DNA of 64,000 bases from the NCBI GenBank assembly GCA_934464615.1, contig CAKSKA010000006.1, forward strand, positions 40,908-104,907, in the 5' to 3' direction. Numbering within the stretch: the stretch's first letter is position 1; each line of letters begins with the position of its first letter. Of the stretch, positions 7,606 through 15,512 are shown one piece after another. Below the pieces are notes generated by a model. That model saw only the letters and a program-made list of their open reading frames with translations, did not search any database and was not told where the DNA came from. The stretch is from an uncultured Eubacteriales bacterium. GTDB taxonomy: Bacteria; Bacillota; Clostridia; Oscillospirales; Acutalibacteraceae. The translations under genes and the position numbers were made by a program.

Positions 7606-9135
7606 TCAGGTATTATCTGTGTTAAGCTGTGCTTCCATTTTTTTATTTTCAACAATATGTGCAACGTCCCGTGTGCGTTTATGAATTTCAAAATAGCAAA
7701 CTTCATTGCCTTTAAGCGTAAAGTCAATACTTGCAGGTGTGCCGGCAAAACACGGGAGAGAATACTCCATTTCCGAGCGTGCGCGCAGATAGTCCTCTTC
7801 AAATGCTGTCAAATTGGCCGGTTTACCCATTTCAAGCCATGCTTCGTAAGCACTGCCCTGTCCTTCACGGATAAGGGCCTTTTCCGCAATATAATCTTCC
7901 GCATTGATGTTATCAAATGCCAAAGTGTCTGACCAATCGGGGCGGGATGTGATTTCGGGCGGTTGGCAGTTCCATAAAAGAACCCGTATAATATCGTTTT
8001 CCTCGCATGCCAGCACGCCGCAGCCGAGAGGCGCATTGACGGGTGTAACAAATACTTTACCGCGCATCTTTTTCATCAGTTTAAAGGCGTTGTATCCGGC
8101 TTTGGGGATTCCCTGCAAAGTAATAAGTCCGTATGTACCCGAAAAAGGCGTATGGCGCATTTGGGATTCTTCAAACACATCGCTGATCGTCCAATAAGCA
8201 ACGCCGTTTGACCACGCGCGCGTTTCCACCATATTGCGTACAATGCACGCGGCGGAAAACAGTTTGTCGACATGTATGTTATTTAAGAATGTAATATTTT
8301 CGGCACAGTCGGTCGCTAGTGTGTTGAACTCCGTCCAGTAAATGTCAATATCCGGACGGGAAGAATTTTTAACAGTTTCCCACACTTTGCGTACGCCGTC
8401 AATGTAGTACATACCGAGTTCCGACGGGGAATGTTCGCGGTCTTTGTAAACGCAATATTCGTCTTGCGGATAAAGATGTGTTGAAACAAAGTCAATCGGT
8501 ATGTCTTTTTCGGTGCAATATTCAATAATATCGCCGATCCATTCTCCTACGGCGGTTGCCGGACCGCCTACCAGATAATTGGGATTTACCGCTTTAACCG
8601 CGCGCGCGGCATTTTCGTAAAGATTAAAATAATCCTGTTGCGTGCCGGTCCAAAAGCACTTTAAGTTAGGCTCGTTCCAGACTTCGAAGCGCCATTGTTC
8701 CACTTCGGATTCGCCGTAACGCTCGGTAATATGCCGTGTGAACTCGTAAACCAGGTCGTACCACTCTTCCATTACTTTCGGCGGAGTTACGTTCATTGCA
8801 TAGTAGAACATTTCCTGAGTTCCGGAAGCAAGCAGTGACGGCATAGGATTCAGTTCCACAAACGGTTTTAAGCCGACAGAGAGCAGAAAGTCGTAAATTT
8901 TGTCGACCTGATGCCAGTGATAACCGACAGTGCCGTCAGGACGGCGATATACAACGTCCATATCGTCATGAAAAAGTGCATGAAAACGGCAGAAACGAAA
9001 TCCTATATCCTTTTGTGCCATACGCAGATGGTCGCGTATATCCTCACGCAAAAGGTCGTATGCCCTGCCGAGAGAAATACATTTTAAACACGGAAGATCC
9101 AACCGTTCTTCTGTCTTTTTATCAAGTTTAATCAT
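7606..9135 (-). CDS. Glycoside hydrolase family 39, probable beta-xylosidase
   Basis: A 509-residue retaining glycosidase of the GH39 type, most likely a beta-xylosidase acting on xylo-oligosaccharides. It has a (beta/alpha)8 barrel in roughly residues 25-370, with the acid/base glutamate E155 in WNEPN and the nucleophile E269 in YWTEFN, then a C-terminal beta domain. There is no signal peptide, so it acts inside the cell. The start ATG at 9135 has AAGGAG 7 bases before it; an upstream in-frame ATG at 9180 has none. It is the last gene of the gltX operon, 19 bases after the AEC permease gene. No sugar transporter or regulator is nearby, so its substrate cannot be inferred from context. Confidence 0.88.
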   Translation of the reverse strand: MIKLDKKTEERLDLPCLKCISLGRAYDLLREDIRDHLRMAQKDIGFRFCRFHALFHDDMDVVYRRPDGTVGYHWHQVDKIYDFLLSVGLKPFVELNPMPSLLASGTQEMFYYAMNVTPPKVMEEWYDLVYEFTRHITERYGESEVEQWRFEVWNEPNLKCFWTGTQQDYFNLYENAARAVKAVNPNYLVGGPATAVGEWIGDIIEYCTEKDIPIDFVSTHLYPQDEYCVYKDREHSPSELGMYYIDGVRKVWETVKNSSRPDIDIYWTEFNTLATDCAENITFLNNIHVDKLFSAACIVRNMVETRAWSNGVAYWTISDVFEESQMRHTPFSGTYGLITLQGIPKAGYNAFKLMKKMRGKVFVTPVNAPLGCGVLACEENDIIRVLLWNCQPPEITSRPDWSDTLAFDNINAEDYIAEKALIREGQGSAYEAWLEMGKPANLTAFEEDYLRARSEMEYSLPCFAGTPASIDFTLKGNEVCYFEIHKRTRDVAHIVENKKMEAQLNTDNT

Positions 9136-9154
9136 AACAGAACTCCTTATAGAA

Positions 9155-10081
9155 CTAAATCGTCTGTGCCAATACCACAAACAGCGGCATTGTTATTATG
9201 GATAAAAGCGTTGTTACCGTAACAACCTTTACGGATAACTGTGCGTCAAGCCCCGATTTGTGTGCAAACATTGTGGAAATTGCCGCCGTGGGCGCGCATG
9301 CTGCTATAGTGCAGGCAACAAGCGGAATACCTGTGACACCGCAAACCTTCATAAACAAAAGCAAAAGTGCGGGAGCTGCCAACAGCCTTAAAATTACAGG
9401 CAAATAAATACGTTTATCGGTAAAGGATTTTAAAATACCGGCATTGTACAGGTGGTATCCTATTATTACCATGGGCAGCGGCGTATTCATATTACCGAGA
9501 TGCGTTACCGCGCCGCTTAATACGGTCGGCAGTTTAAGACCGGTAAGATACAGGATTAAGGATAAAATTACGCTTATAATTACGGGATTTGTAATTATTT
9601 TTTTAGGTGACACCGATTTTTTATCACCGCTGCAAAGCCAAATTCCGTAACTCCATATAAACAGATAAAACACAGCCACAAACATTGAGCCGTAAAAAAC
9701 GCCTATATCGCCCAGCAATGCTTTCTGCAACGGAAACGACATATAACCGCAATTTGAAAAAACGGCGGCAAAGCGTAAAATACGGTTTGCGTTTTTATCC
9801 TTAGTGCGTATAAAAAGGGTTGCCAGCAGTATTGCAATTAAATGCGCAATTACCGTAAAAAGACATACCCAAAGCAAATTTACGGTTTTCTCCGCCGTGC
9901 GCGATTCATTCATAAAAGCCTGCAAAACGGCAGCCGGTGTTACAACATAAAGTACAAAATCCGTAATTCCTTTTATAGCTTTTTCTTTAAGTATTTCGGT
10001 TTTGCCGCATAAATATCCGACTGCTATAAGTATAAACAAAATACCGACTTGTCCGGCAACCGTTAAAAGATTTTCAATCAT
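9155..10081 (-). CDS. AEC-family permease (auxin efflux carrier type)
   Basis: A 308-residue integral membrane transporter of the AEC family, whose bacterial members export or exchange small organic acids such as malate. It shows about ten hydrophobic segments in two halves, with the Pro-containing broken helix (YVVTPAAVLQAF) near residue 50. The C-terminal half has ACTIAACAPTAAISTMFAHKSGLD, a characteristic AEC motif. ATG at 10081 is chosen because AGGGG is 8 bases upstream; the ATG at 10087 is too close to that site. It overlaps the end of the NIF3-family gene by 8 bases and is co-transcribed with it. The substrate is unknown. Confidence 0.88.
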   Translation of the reverse strand: MIENLLTVAGQVGILFILIAVGYLCGKTEILKEKAIKGITDFVLYVVTPAAVLQAFMNESRTAEKTVNLLWVCLFTVIAHLIAILLATLFIRTKDKNANRILRFAAVFSNCGYMSFPLQKALLGDIGVFYGSMFVAVFYLFIWSYGIWLCSGDKKSVSPKKIITNPVIISVILSLILYLTGLKLPTVLSGAVTHLGNMNTPLPMVIIGYHLYNAGILKSFTDKRIYLPVILRLLAAPALLLLFMKVCGVTGIPLVACTIAACAPTAAISTMFAHKSGLDAQLSVKVVTVTTLLSIITMPLFVVLAQTI

Positions 10082-10844
10082 TAACATAACCCCTGAAACA
10101 TTTTACAGCCGAATGGTGATCGGTTATAAAATTTATATTCGGAAAATTTTCTTTAAGCATTGCGGCAAGCGGTTCTATTACCGTATCCTCTGTGGCAAAA
10201 TGTCCGCAATCCACAGCGGTAATGCCGAGATTTTCTGCAAGAATATACTGGTGGTGTTTTATTTCGCCCGTAAGCAATGCATCGCAGCCGTTTGCGGCCG
10301 CATCGGTTATGTAGTCGCCGCCGGCACCGCCGCAGACGGCAACTTTGCGGATTTTACCGCTGCCTTCGCAAAATCTCGGTGAAAATCCCAACAGTTCTCC
10401 CGCATATACGGCAAATTGCTTCGGCGTCATTTCATCCCCGACAAAACCCACGCGTATAGGAAAGGAATCGGAGCATACGAGGGGAGATACATCCTTTAAT
10501 CCGAGCGCTGCACAAAGGCAGTCGTTAACACCGCCTTTTGCCGCATCAAGATTTGTGTGCACGCTTATAACATTTATACCGTTTTTTAAAAGAAGGGCAT
10601 AAATGCTGTCGGACGGTATGCTTTTAAGTCCCGAAAAAATTACGGGATGATGGGTGATTATAAGCTGTGCACCGTTGTTTATCGCTTTTTCCGCTGCGCT
10701 TTTTGTGCAATCAAGTGCCACAACCGCACTTGTAACATTGTCGTTTTTGCTGCCTATAAGCAACCCTGCGTTGTCAAAGCCAAGCGCGGTGTCAAACGGG
10801 CAGAATTCATTTAAAAATGAATATATATCGTTTACTGTAGTCAT
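10074..10844 (-). CDS. NIF3-family dinuclear metal-centre protein
   Basis: A 256-residue member of the NIF3/YqfO/YbgI family, often annotated as a type 2 GTP cyclohydrolase I although the biochemical role is not settled. Metal ligands are visible in LIITHHPVIFSG (residues of about 60-70), in SVHTNLDAAKGG and near the C-terminus in CGHFATE. It lacks the inserted domain of the longer YqfO type. In many Firmicutes it sits beside trmK; here it is between glnS and an AEC permease. Two bases separate it from the glnS stop, which indicates one transcript. Confidence 0.9.
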   Translation of the reverse strand: MTTVNDIYSFLNEFCPFDTALGFDNAGLLIGSKNDNVTSAVVALDCTKSAAEKAINNGAQLIITHHPVIFSGLKSIPSDSIYALLLKNGINVISVHTNLDAAKGGVNDCLCAALGLKDVSPLVCSDSFPIRVGFVGDEMTPKQFAVYAGELLGFSPRFCEGSGKIRKVAVCGGAGGDYITDAAANGCDALLTGEIKHHQYILAENLGITAVDCGHFATEDTVIEPLAAMLKENFPNINFITDHHSAVKCFRGYVND

Positions 10845-10846
10845 AA

Positions 10847-12544
10847 TTACGCCTTTTTAACAAACGAATCTTTTAAAGCGACCGTGCGGTTGAAAACCAA
10901 ATTGTCTTTATCGGAGTCTTTATCAAGGCAGAAATAACCTTGACGCATAAACTGGAATTTATCGCCTGCCTTTGCGTTTTTCAAGTCTGCGTCTACCTTG
11001 CAGTTTTCAAGAACGGTAAGGGATTCGGGATTTAAGTTGTCAGCAAAAGATGACACGCCTTCCTCGTCCGAAGGATTTTCCACATTGAAAAGCCTGTCAT
11101 AAAGGCGGACGGTGGCATTGGCACAGTGCGACGCGCTTACCCAGTGGAGAGTACCTTTAACTTTTCTGCCGTCGGGTGTTTCACCACCGAATGACTGCGG
11201 ATCGTATGTTACATGTACCACCGTTATATTACCGCACGAATCGGTTTCGTGGGAAGCGTACTTAACGTAGTAAGCGCCTTTAAGACGTACTTCTTTTTCG
11301 GGACATAAACGGAAGTATTTTGAAGGCGGTTCAAGCATAAAGTCGTCCTGCTCTATAAACAGTTCTTTTGAAAATGTAACCGTCTTTTTGCCGAGTTCTG
11401 GTTTGTTCGGATTTATATCCACACTTATTTCCTCGGTTTTGTTTTCGGGGTAGTTATCAACAATTACTTTAAGCGGACGCAATACCGCCATTGCGCGATC
11501 CGCGTTTGTGTTAAGGTAATCCCTTACACAGGATTCAAGCAGGGCGTAGTCTATTACGCTGTATGCTTTTGATACGCCTATTTTGCTTACAAAATCCCTT
11601 AAAGCCTGCGCCGGATATCCCCTGCGGCGCATACCGCAAAGTGTTGCCATGCGCGGATCGTCCCAACCTGAAACAAGCCCGTCGTTTACAAGTTTAAGAC
11701 ATTTCCGCTTACTTGTAAGCGTGTAATTTACATTCATACGTGCAAATTCTATTTGTCTGGGCGGATTCGGAATATCAAGCGCCCTTAAAAACCAATCGTA
11801 CAGCGGACGGTGGTTTTCAAATTCAAGCGAACACAGCGAATGTGTTACGCCTTCCCGCGCGTCGGACAGCGGATGTGCAAAATCGTACATGGGATAAACG
11901 CACCATTTGTCGCCTGTTCGGTGGTGGGTGGCTTTCATTATGCGGTAAATTATAGGATCACGCATATTAAGGTTTGCCGACGCCATATCTATTTTTGCGC
12001 GCAGTACCATACTTCCGGCGTCAAATTCTCCGGCAGTCATTCTGCGGAATAAATCTTTTGTTTCTTCGGTAGGTCTGTTGCGGTACGGACTTTCGGTACC
12101 GGGCTCGGTAAGCGTTCCGCGCATTTCCCTTATTTTGTCGGGCGAGGACTCGTCAATGTAGGCAAGTCCTTTGTCAATAAGTTTAAGCGCACATTCGTAA
12201 ATGTAGTCAAAATAATCCGACGCAAAATACACATTGTCCCACTTAAATCCAAGCCACTCAATATCTTCCTTAATGGCGTCTACATATTCAACGTCTTCTT
12301 TTGTGGGGTTGGTGTCGTCAAGACGCAGATTACACTTTCCGCCGTATTTCTGTGCGGTGCCGAAATCTATACATATTGCTTTTGCATGGCCTATGTGAAG
12401 GTAGCCGTTAGGCTCGGGCGGAAAGCGCGTCTGTACATGGTCGTAAACGCCTTCGGCCAAATCTTCGTCAATAAAATCGTATATAAAATTGGACGGTGCG
12501 GCAGGGGTAGCGTCCGCCGCGGCTTCCTTTTTAAATTCTTCCAT
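10847..12544 (-). CDS. glnS: Glutaminyl-tRNA synthetase
   Basis: Charges tRNA-Gln directly with glutamine. The 565-residue class I enzyme has the HIGH motif as HIGHAK in RFPPEPNGYLHIGHAK and a KMSKS-type loop at LTSKRK. The C-terminal half holds the two anticodon-binding beta-barrels. The length matches E. coli GlnRS (about 554) with a short Ala-rich N-terminal extension, and there is no YqeY domain at the C-terminus. Most Clostridia use GatCAB to make Gln-tRNA, so a GlnRS here is notable and in the family is usually explained by horizontal transfer. It lies 2 bases after gltX. Confidence 0.95.
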   Translation of the reverse strand: MEEFKKEAAADATPAAPSNFIYDFIDEDLAEGVYDHVQTRFPPEPNGYLHIGHAKAICIDFGTAQKYGGKCNLRLDDTNPTKEDVEYVDAIKEDIEWLGFKWDNVYFASDYFDYIYECALKLIDKGLAYIDESSPDKIREMRGTLTEPGTESPYRNRPTEETKDLFRRMTAGEFDAGSMVLRAKIDMASANLNMRDPIIYRIMKATHHRTGDKWCVYPMYDFAHPLSDAREGVTHSLCSLEFENHRPLYDWFLRALDIPNPPRQIEFARMNVNYTLTSKRKCLKLVNDGLVSGWDDPRMATLCGMRRRGYPAQALRDFVSKIGVSKAYSVIDYALLESCVRDYLNTNADRAMAVLRPLKVIVDNYPENKTEEISVDINPNKPELGKKTVTFSKELFIEQDDFMLEPPSKYFRLCPEKEVRLKGAYYVKYASHETDSCGNITVVHVTYDPQSFGGETPDGRKVKGTLHWVSASHCANATVRLYDRLFNVENPSDEEGVSSFADNLNPESLTVLENCKVDADLKNAKAGDKFQFMRQGYFCLDKDSDKDNLVFNRTVALKDSFVKKA

Positions 12545-12546
12545 AT

Positions 12547-14208
12547 TTATTCTCCTAAACTTTCAATGGTTTCGTTTATTCTCTGTATGCATTTTTCTTT
12601 TCCAAGCACTTTCATAATGCTGCAAAGGTCGGGCGTGTTGCGTCTGCCGGTAACGGCAATGCGCAGTACGGTGCTTAAATCTCCCGAATGACCTTTATAC
12701 TTTTCGGGCTCGGCTTTATATTCTTTGGTCTGTGCGGCAAATCCGAGCGCCGGAGCTATTTCTTTTATTCTTTCAAACCATTGTTGTCGGTCGTCTGCCT
12801 GATTGTAAACCGCCGAATACATTTTAAGGAATGCGGCGGCGTCCGCTTTGCTTATGCTTTCCGGCATAGCCTCACGCGTATCGAACAATTCGTCGAAAAA
12901 GTAAGAGTAATAAGGCTTTGCCTCGTTCCATTTTGCAAGGTCCTTCCTAGGTTTTTGGGCGTCGTCACGGTCAACGGCAAGCATTGCCTTTGAAAAATCT
13001 TCGTCGCGCGTTAACAATTTGTAAAATTCGGTATCAAATTCCTTTGCCCATGCGGTAAGTTTTTCATAAACTTCACCGGATTTAAAGCGGGAAATGACAT
13101 TTTTGCTTACGTCGAGTAATTTGTTTTCGTCAAACAGCGCGCCCGACACGCTCATCTTTTTAAGATTGAACTTAAACTTTTTGTAGGATTCGTTGGGGTT
13201 TGCTCTGCGCCAATCTTCAAAATCGGATGCGGCTACCGTCATTAAATACTCTATAACGCTCTCGCTTTCGTAGCCTTGCTCGGCAAAAAAGCGTACCGCC
13301 GCTTCGGGATCTTTTCTTTTTGATATTTTGCGCTTTGCGCCGCCGTCCAGTTTCATTATCGGTGCCACGTGGGCATATTTCGGTGCACGGAAACCGAGTA
13401 ACCTGAACAACTGCAGGTGTTTCGGTACCGAGGAAATCCATTCGTCGCCGCGTATTACATGGGTTGTGTGCATAAGGTGGTCGTCTATAGCGTGTGCAAA
13501 ATGGTAAGTCGGTATTCCGTCGGATTTAAGCAAAACAAAATCTTCGTCGTTTTCCGGCATTTCTATTTTACCCTTTATGCCGTCCTCAAACACTATGCGG
13601 CGGCTTTCATCGCCGTCGGAACGCAGGCGGATTACAAACGGCATACCTTTTTTAATAAGCGCTTCGGCTTCGTCAGCGGTTATGTCGCGGTGCTTTGCAT
13701 ATTTGCCGTGGTAGCCCGTGCGTATATTGTCCTTTTCCTGCTGTTCGCGAATTTCGTTTAATTCCTCCGCAGTGCAAAAACAAGGGTAAGCATAACCCTT
13801 TTTAATAAGGTCTTTAACGTAAGTTTGATAAATCTCCGCGCGGCGGCTTTGCTGATAAGGTCCGTATTCGCCTTTTTCCTGTGTGCCGCTTATAAAACCT
13901 TCGTCAATATTTATGCCGAAACGGTTAAGGCCGTCTATAATATCCTCAATACCGCCTGTAATTTCGCGCTTTTTATCGGTGTCCTCAATCCTTGTATAAA
14001 ATATTCCGCCGGTTGATGTTGCGGTAATACGGTTTACAAGAGCCGCAAAAAGCGTACCCAAATGCAAATATCCCGTGGGCGACGGCGCAACACGCGTCAC
14101 GCGCGCACCTTCGGGTAAATTCCTCTGCGGATATAAATTCTCATAATAATCCGGTGTTTTGTCAATCTGCGGCAGCAAAAGTTCCGCCATTCTTTCGTTT
14201 TCGCTCAA
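12547..14208 (-). CDS. gltX: Glutamyl-tRNA synthetase
   Basis: Charges tRNA-Glu with glutamate. The 553-residue class I enzyme shows RVAPSPTGYLHLGTL (HIGH region) and KISKRKD (KMSKS loop), followed by the helical anticodon-binding domain. It carries about 30 extra N-terminal residues before the catalytic fold and is longer than the usual 470-500. The start is TTG at 14208, with GGGGTGG 5 bases upstream; an in-frame ATG further upstream (14238) and another downstream (MAELLL) lack good sites. It is the first gene of a five-gene operon and lies 31 bases from its promoter. A coexisting GlnRS suggests it could be a discriminating enzyme, but that is inference. Confidence 0.95.
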   Translation of the reverse strand: MSENERMAELLLPQIDKTPDYYENLYPQRNLPEGARVTRVAPSPTGYLHLGTLFAALVNRITATSTGGIFYTRIEDTDKKREITGGIEDIIDGLNRFGINIDEGFISGTQEKGEYGPYQQSRRAEIYQTYVKDLIKKGYAYPCFCTAEELNEIREQQEKDNIRTGYHGKYAKHRDITADEAEALIKKGMPFVIRLRSDGDESRRIVFEDGIKGKIEMPENDEDFVLLKSDGIPTYHFAHAIDDHLMHTTHVIRGDEWISSVPKHLQLFRLLGFRAPKYAHVAPIMKLDGGAKRKISKRKDPEAAVRFFAEQGYESESVIEYLMTVAASDFEDWRRANPNESYKKFKFNLKKMSVSGALFDENKLLDVSKNVISRFKSGEVYEKLTAWAKEFDTEFYKLLTRDEDFSKAMLAVDRDDAQKPRKDLAKWNEAKPYYSYFFDELFDTREAMPESISKADAAAFLKMYSAVYNQADDRQQWFERIKEIAPALGFAAQTKEYKAEPEKYKGHSGDLSTVLRIAVTGRRNTPDLCSIMKVLGKEKCIQRINETIESLGE

Positions 14209-14239
14209 GTATTCCACCCCATACAATATAATTAACAAA

Positions 14240-14268
14240 ATTATAACACTAAAAGGATATTTTTACAA
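14240..14268 (-). promoter_or_regulatory. Promoter of the gltX operon
   Basis: On the minus strand, TTGTAA (14263-14268) and TATAAT (14240-14245) are separated by 17 bases. The -35 directly abuts the T-run of the nrdR terminator, so gltX is insulated from nrdR. No T-box is present in the short leader. Confidence 0.8.
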
Positions 14269-14269
14269 G

Positions 14270-14298
14270 AAAAAAACGCACCGTTTTACCGATGCGTT
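14270..14298 (-). terminator. Terminator of nrdR
   Basis: On the minus strand, stem AACGCATCG with CGGTGCGTT (one G-T pair), then seven T residues, 8 bases past the nrdR stop. Confidence 0.8.
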
Positions 14299-14305
14299 CA
14301 GTGAT

Positions 14306-14758
14306 TTATTTATTAAGCAACTTTGTCAACTCGTCCATAAATGACGAAACGTCTTTAAATTGGCGATAAACAGAGGCAAACCTGATATACGCGACCTCGT
14401 CGATATCCTTAAGTTTTTCCATTACAAGTTCGCCTATTTTATCGCTTGTAACCTCGCGGTCAAGCGAATTTTGTATATTGCTTTCAATTTCATCTATCAT
14501 ATTTTCAAGGGTAGAAAGCGAAATCGGTCTTTTCTCGCATGCGTGCAAAATACCGTTTAACAGTTTATCCCTGTTAAATGCCTCGCGGGAACGGTCCTTT
14601 TTAATTACTATTATCGGCAGACTTTCAATAACCTCATAAGTTGTAAAACGCTTGCCGCATTTAAGACATTCACGCCTGCGGCGTATACGCTCGCCTTCAT
14701 CTGTAGGTCTTGAGTCGATTACTTTGCTTTCTTCATCTCCGCAGAACGGACATTTCAT
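14306..14758 (-). CDS. nrdR: Transcriptional repressor NrdR
   Basis: Represses ribonucleotide reductase genes in response to ATP/dATP balance. The 150-residue protein has an N-terminal zinc ribbon with C3, C6, C31 and C34 (MKCPFCG and CLKCGKRF) and an ATP-cone domain at about residues 49-139. ATG at 14758 has GGGGT about 7 bases before it and gives the canonical MKCPFC start; an upstream ATG at 14800 would add 14 residues that are not found in the family. It has its own promoter and terminator. No NrdR-box pair is visible close by. Confidence 0.97.
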   Translation of the reverse strand: MKCPFCGDEESKVIDSRPTDEGERIRRRRECLKCGKRFTTYEVIESLPIIVIKKDRSREAFNRDKLLNGILHACEKRPISLSTLENMIDEIESNIQNSLDREVTSDKIGELVMEKLKDIDEVAYIRFASVYRQFKDVSSFMDELTKLLNK

Positions 14759-14790
14759 TTTAATTACCCCACAAAAACATATTTTATTAA

Positions 14791-14819
14791 ATATTAGCAT
14801 AAAATTATTGTTTTTGCAA
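14791..14819 (-). promoter_or_regulatory. Promoter of nrdR
   Basis: On the minus strand, TTGCAA (14814-14819) and TAATAT (14791-14796) with a 17-base spacer. Confidence 0.7.
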
Positions 14820-14832
14820 GGAAAAATTAATG

Positions 14833-14861
14833 TTGCAATAAGCCGTACGGACTGATAAAAT
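14833..14861 (+). promoter_or_regulatory. Promoter of the cyclophilin-feoAB unit
   Basis: TTGCAA (14833-14838) and TAAAAT (14856-14861) with a 17-base spacer, back to back with the nrdR promoter. Confidence 0.65.
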
Positions 14862-14893
14862 AAAATAAAAACAGATAAAAAGGGGAAATAATT

Positions 14894-15493
14894 ATGTCAA
14901 TCCAAACAAATCCTGCCGAAAAGGGCGATATTTTGGCTGTAATGCATACAAATTCGGGTGATATTACAATTAAACTTTTACCGCAGTACGCACCCAAAGC
15001 GGTCGAAAATTTTGTAACACACGCAAAAAACGGCTACTACAACGGTATAATTTTTCACAGGGTTATAAACGGATTTATGATACAGGGCGGCGATCCTACG
15101 GGCACCGGTATGGGCGGAGAATCCGTTTACGGCGGTTCGTTTAAGGACGAATTCAGCATCGATGCAAGAAATTACCGCGGAGCGCTTTGTATGGCAAACG
15201 CAGGTCCGAACACAAACGGCAGTCAGTTTTTTATTGTACAGTCTAAAAGTGTGCCGGCACAGCTTACCGCACAAATGAAACAAATCGGCGAGGAAGGCGG
15301 ATTTCCCGCGGATGTAATTGAAAATTACGAAAAGCTCGGCGGTACGCCGTGGCTTGATTTCAAGCACACCGTTTTCGGTCAGGTAACCGAGGGTATGGAT
15401 ACCGTGGATAAAATTGCCGAGACTCCCGTGGATTCTTCGGATAAACCGATAGACAGTGTTATTATTGACAGTATCGAAATAATAGAACTTTAA
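14894..15493 (+). CDS. Peptidyl-prolyl cis-trans isomerase, cyclophilin type
   Basis: Catalyses cis-trans isomerisation of X-Pro bonds in proteins. The 199-residue single-domain cyclophilin shows the active-site segments FHRVINGFMIQGGDPTGTGMGG, MANAGPNTNGSQFFI and WLDFKHTVFGQVTEGMD. No signal peptide is visible, so it is cytoplasmic. AGGGG precedes the ATG. The feoAB gene starts 19 bases downstream and is probably co-transcribed, although no functional link is obvious. Confidence 0.95.
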   Translation: MSIQTNPAEKGDILAVMHTNSGDITIKLLPQYAPKAVENFVTHAKNGYYNGIIFHRVINGFMIQGGDPTGTGMGGESVYGGSFKDEFSIDARNYRGALCMANAGPNTNGSQFFIVQSKSVPAQLTAQMKQIGEEGGFPADVIENYEKLGGTPWLDFKHTVFGQVTEGMDTVDKIAETPVDSSDKPIDSVIIDSIEIIEL

Positions 15494-15512
15494 TTGTGAA
15501 TAAGGTGTAACA

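Noticed and set aside
12547..14208. GltX as a fusion with another domain because of its 553-residue length
   Set aside because: The extra length is an N-terminal extension of about 30 residues and a slightly longer C-terminal half; no separate recognisable domain is seen.
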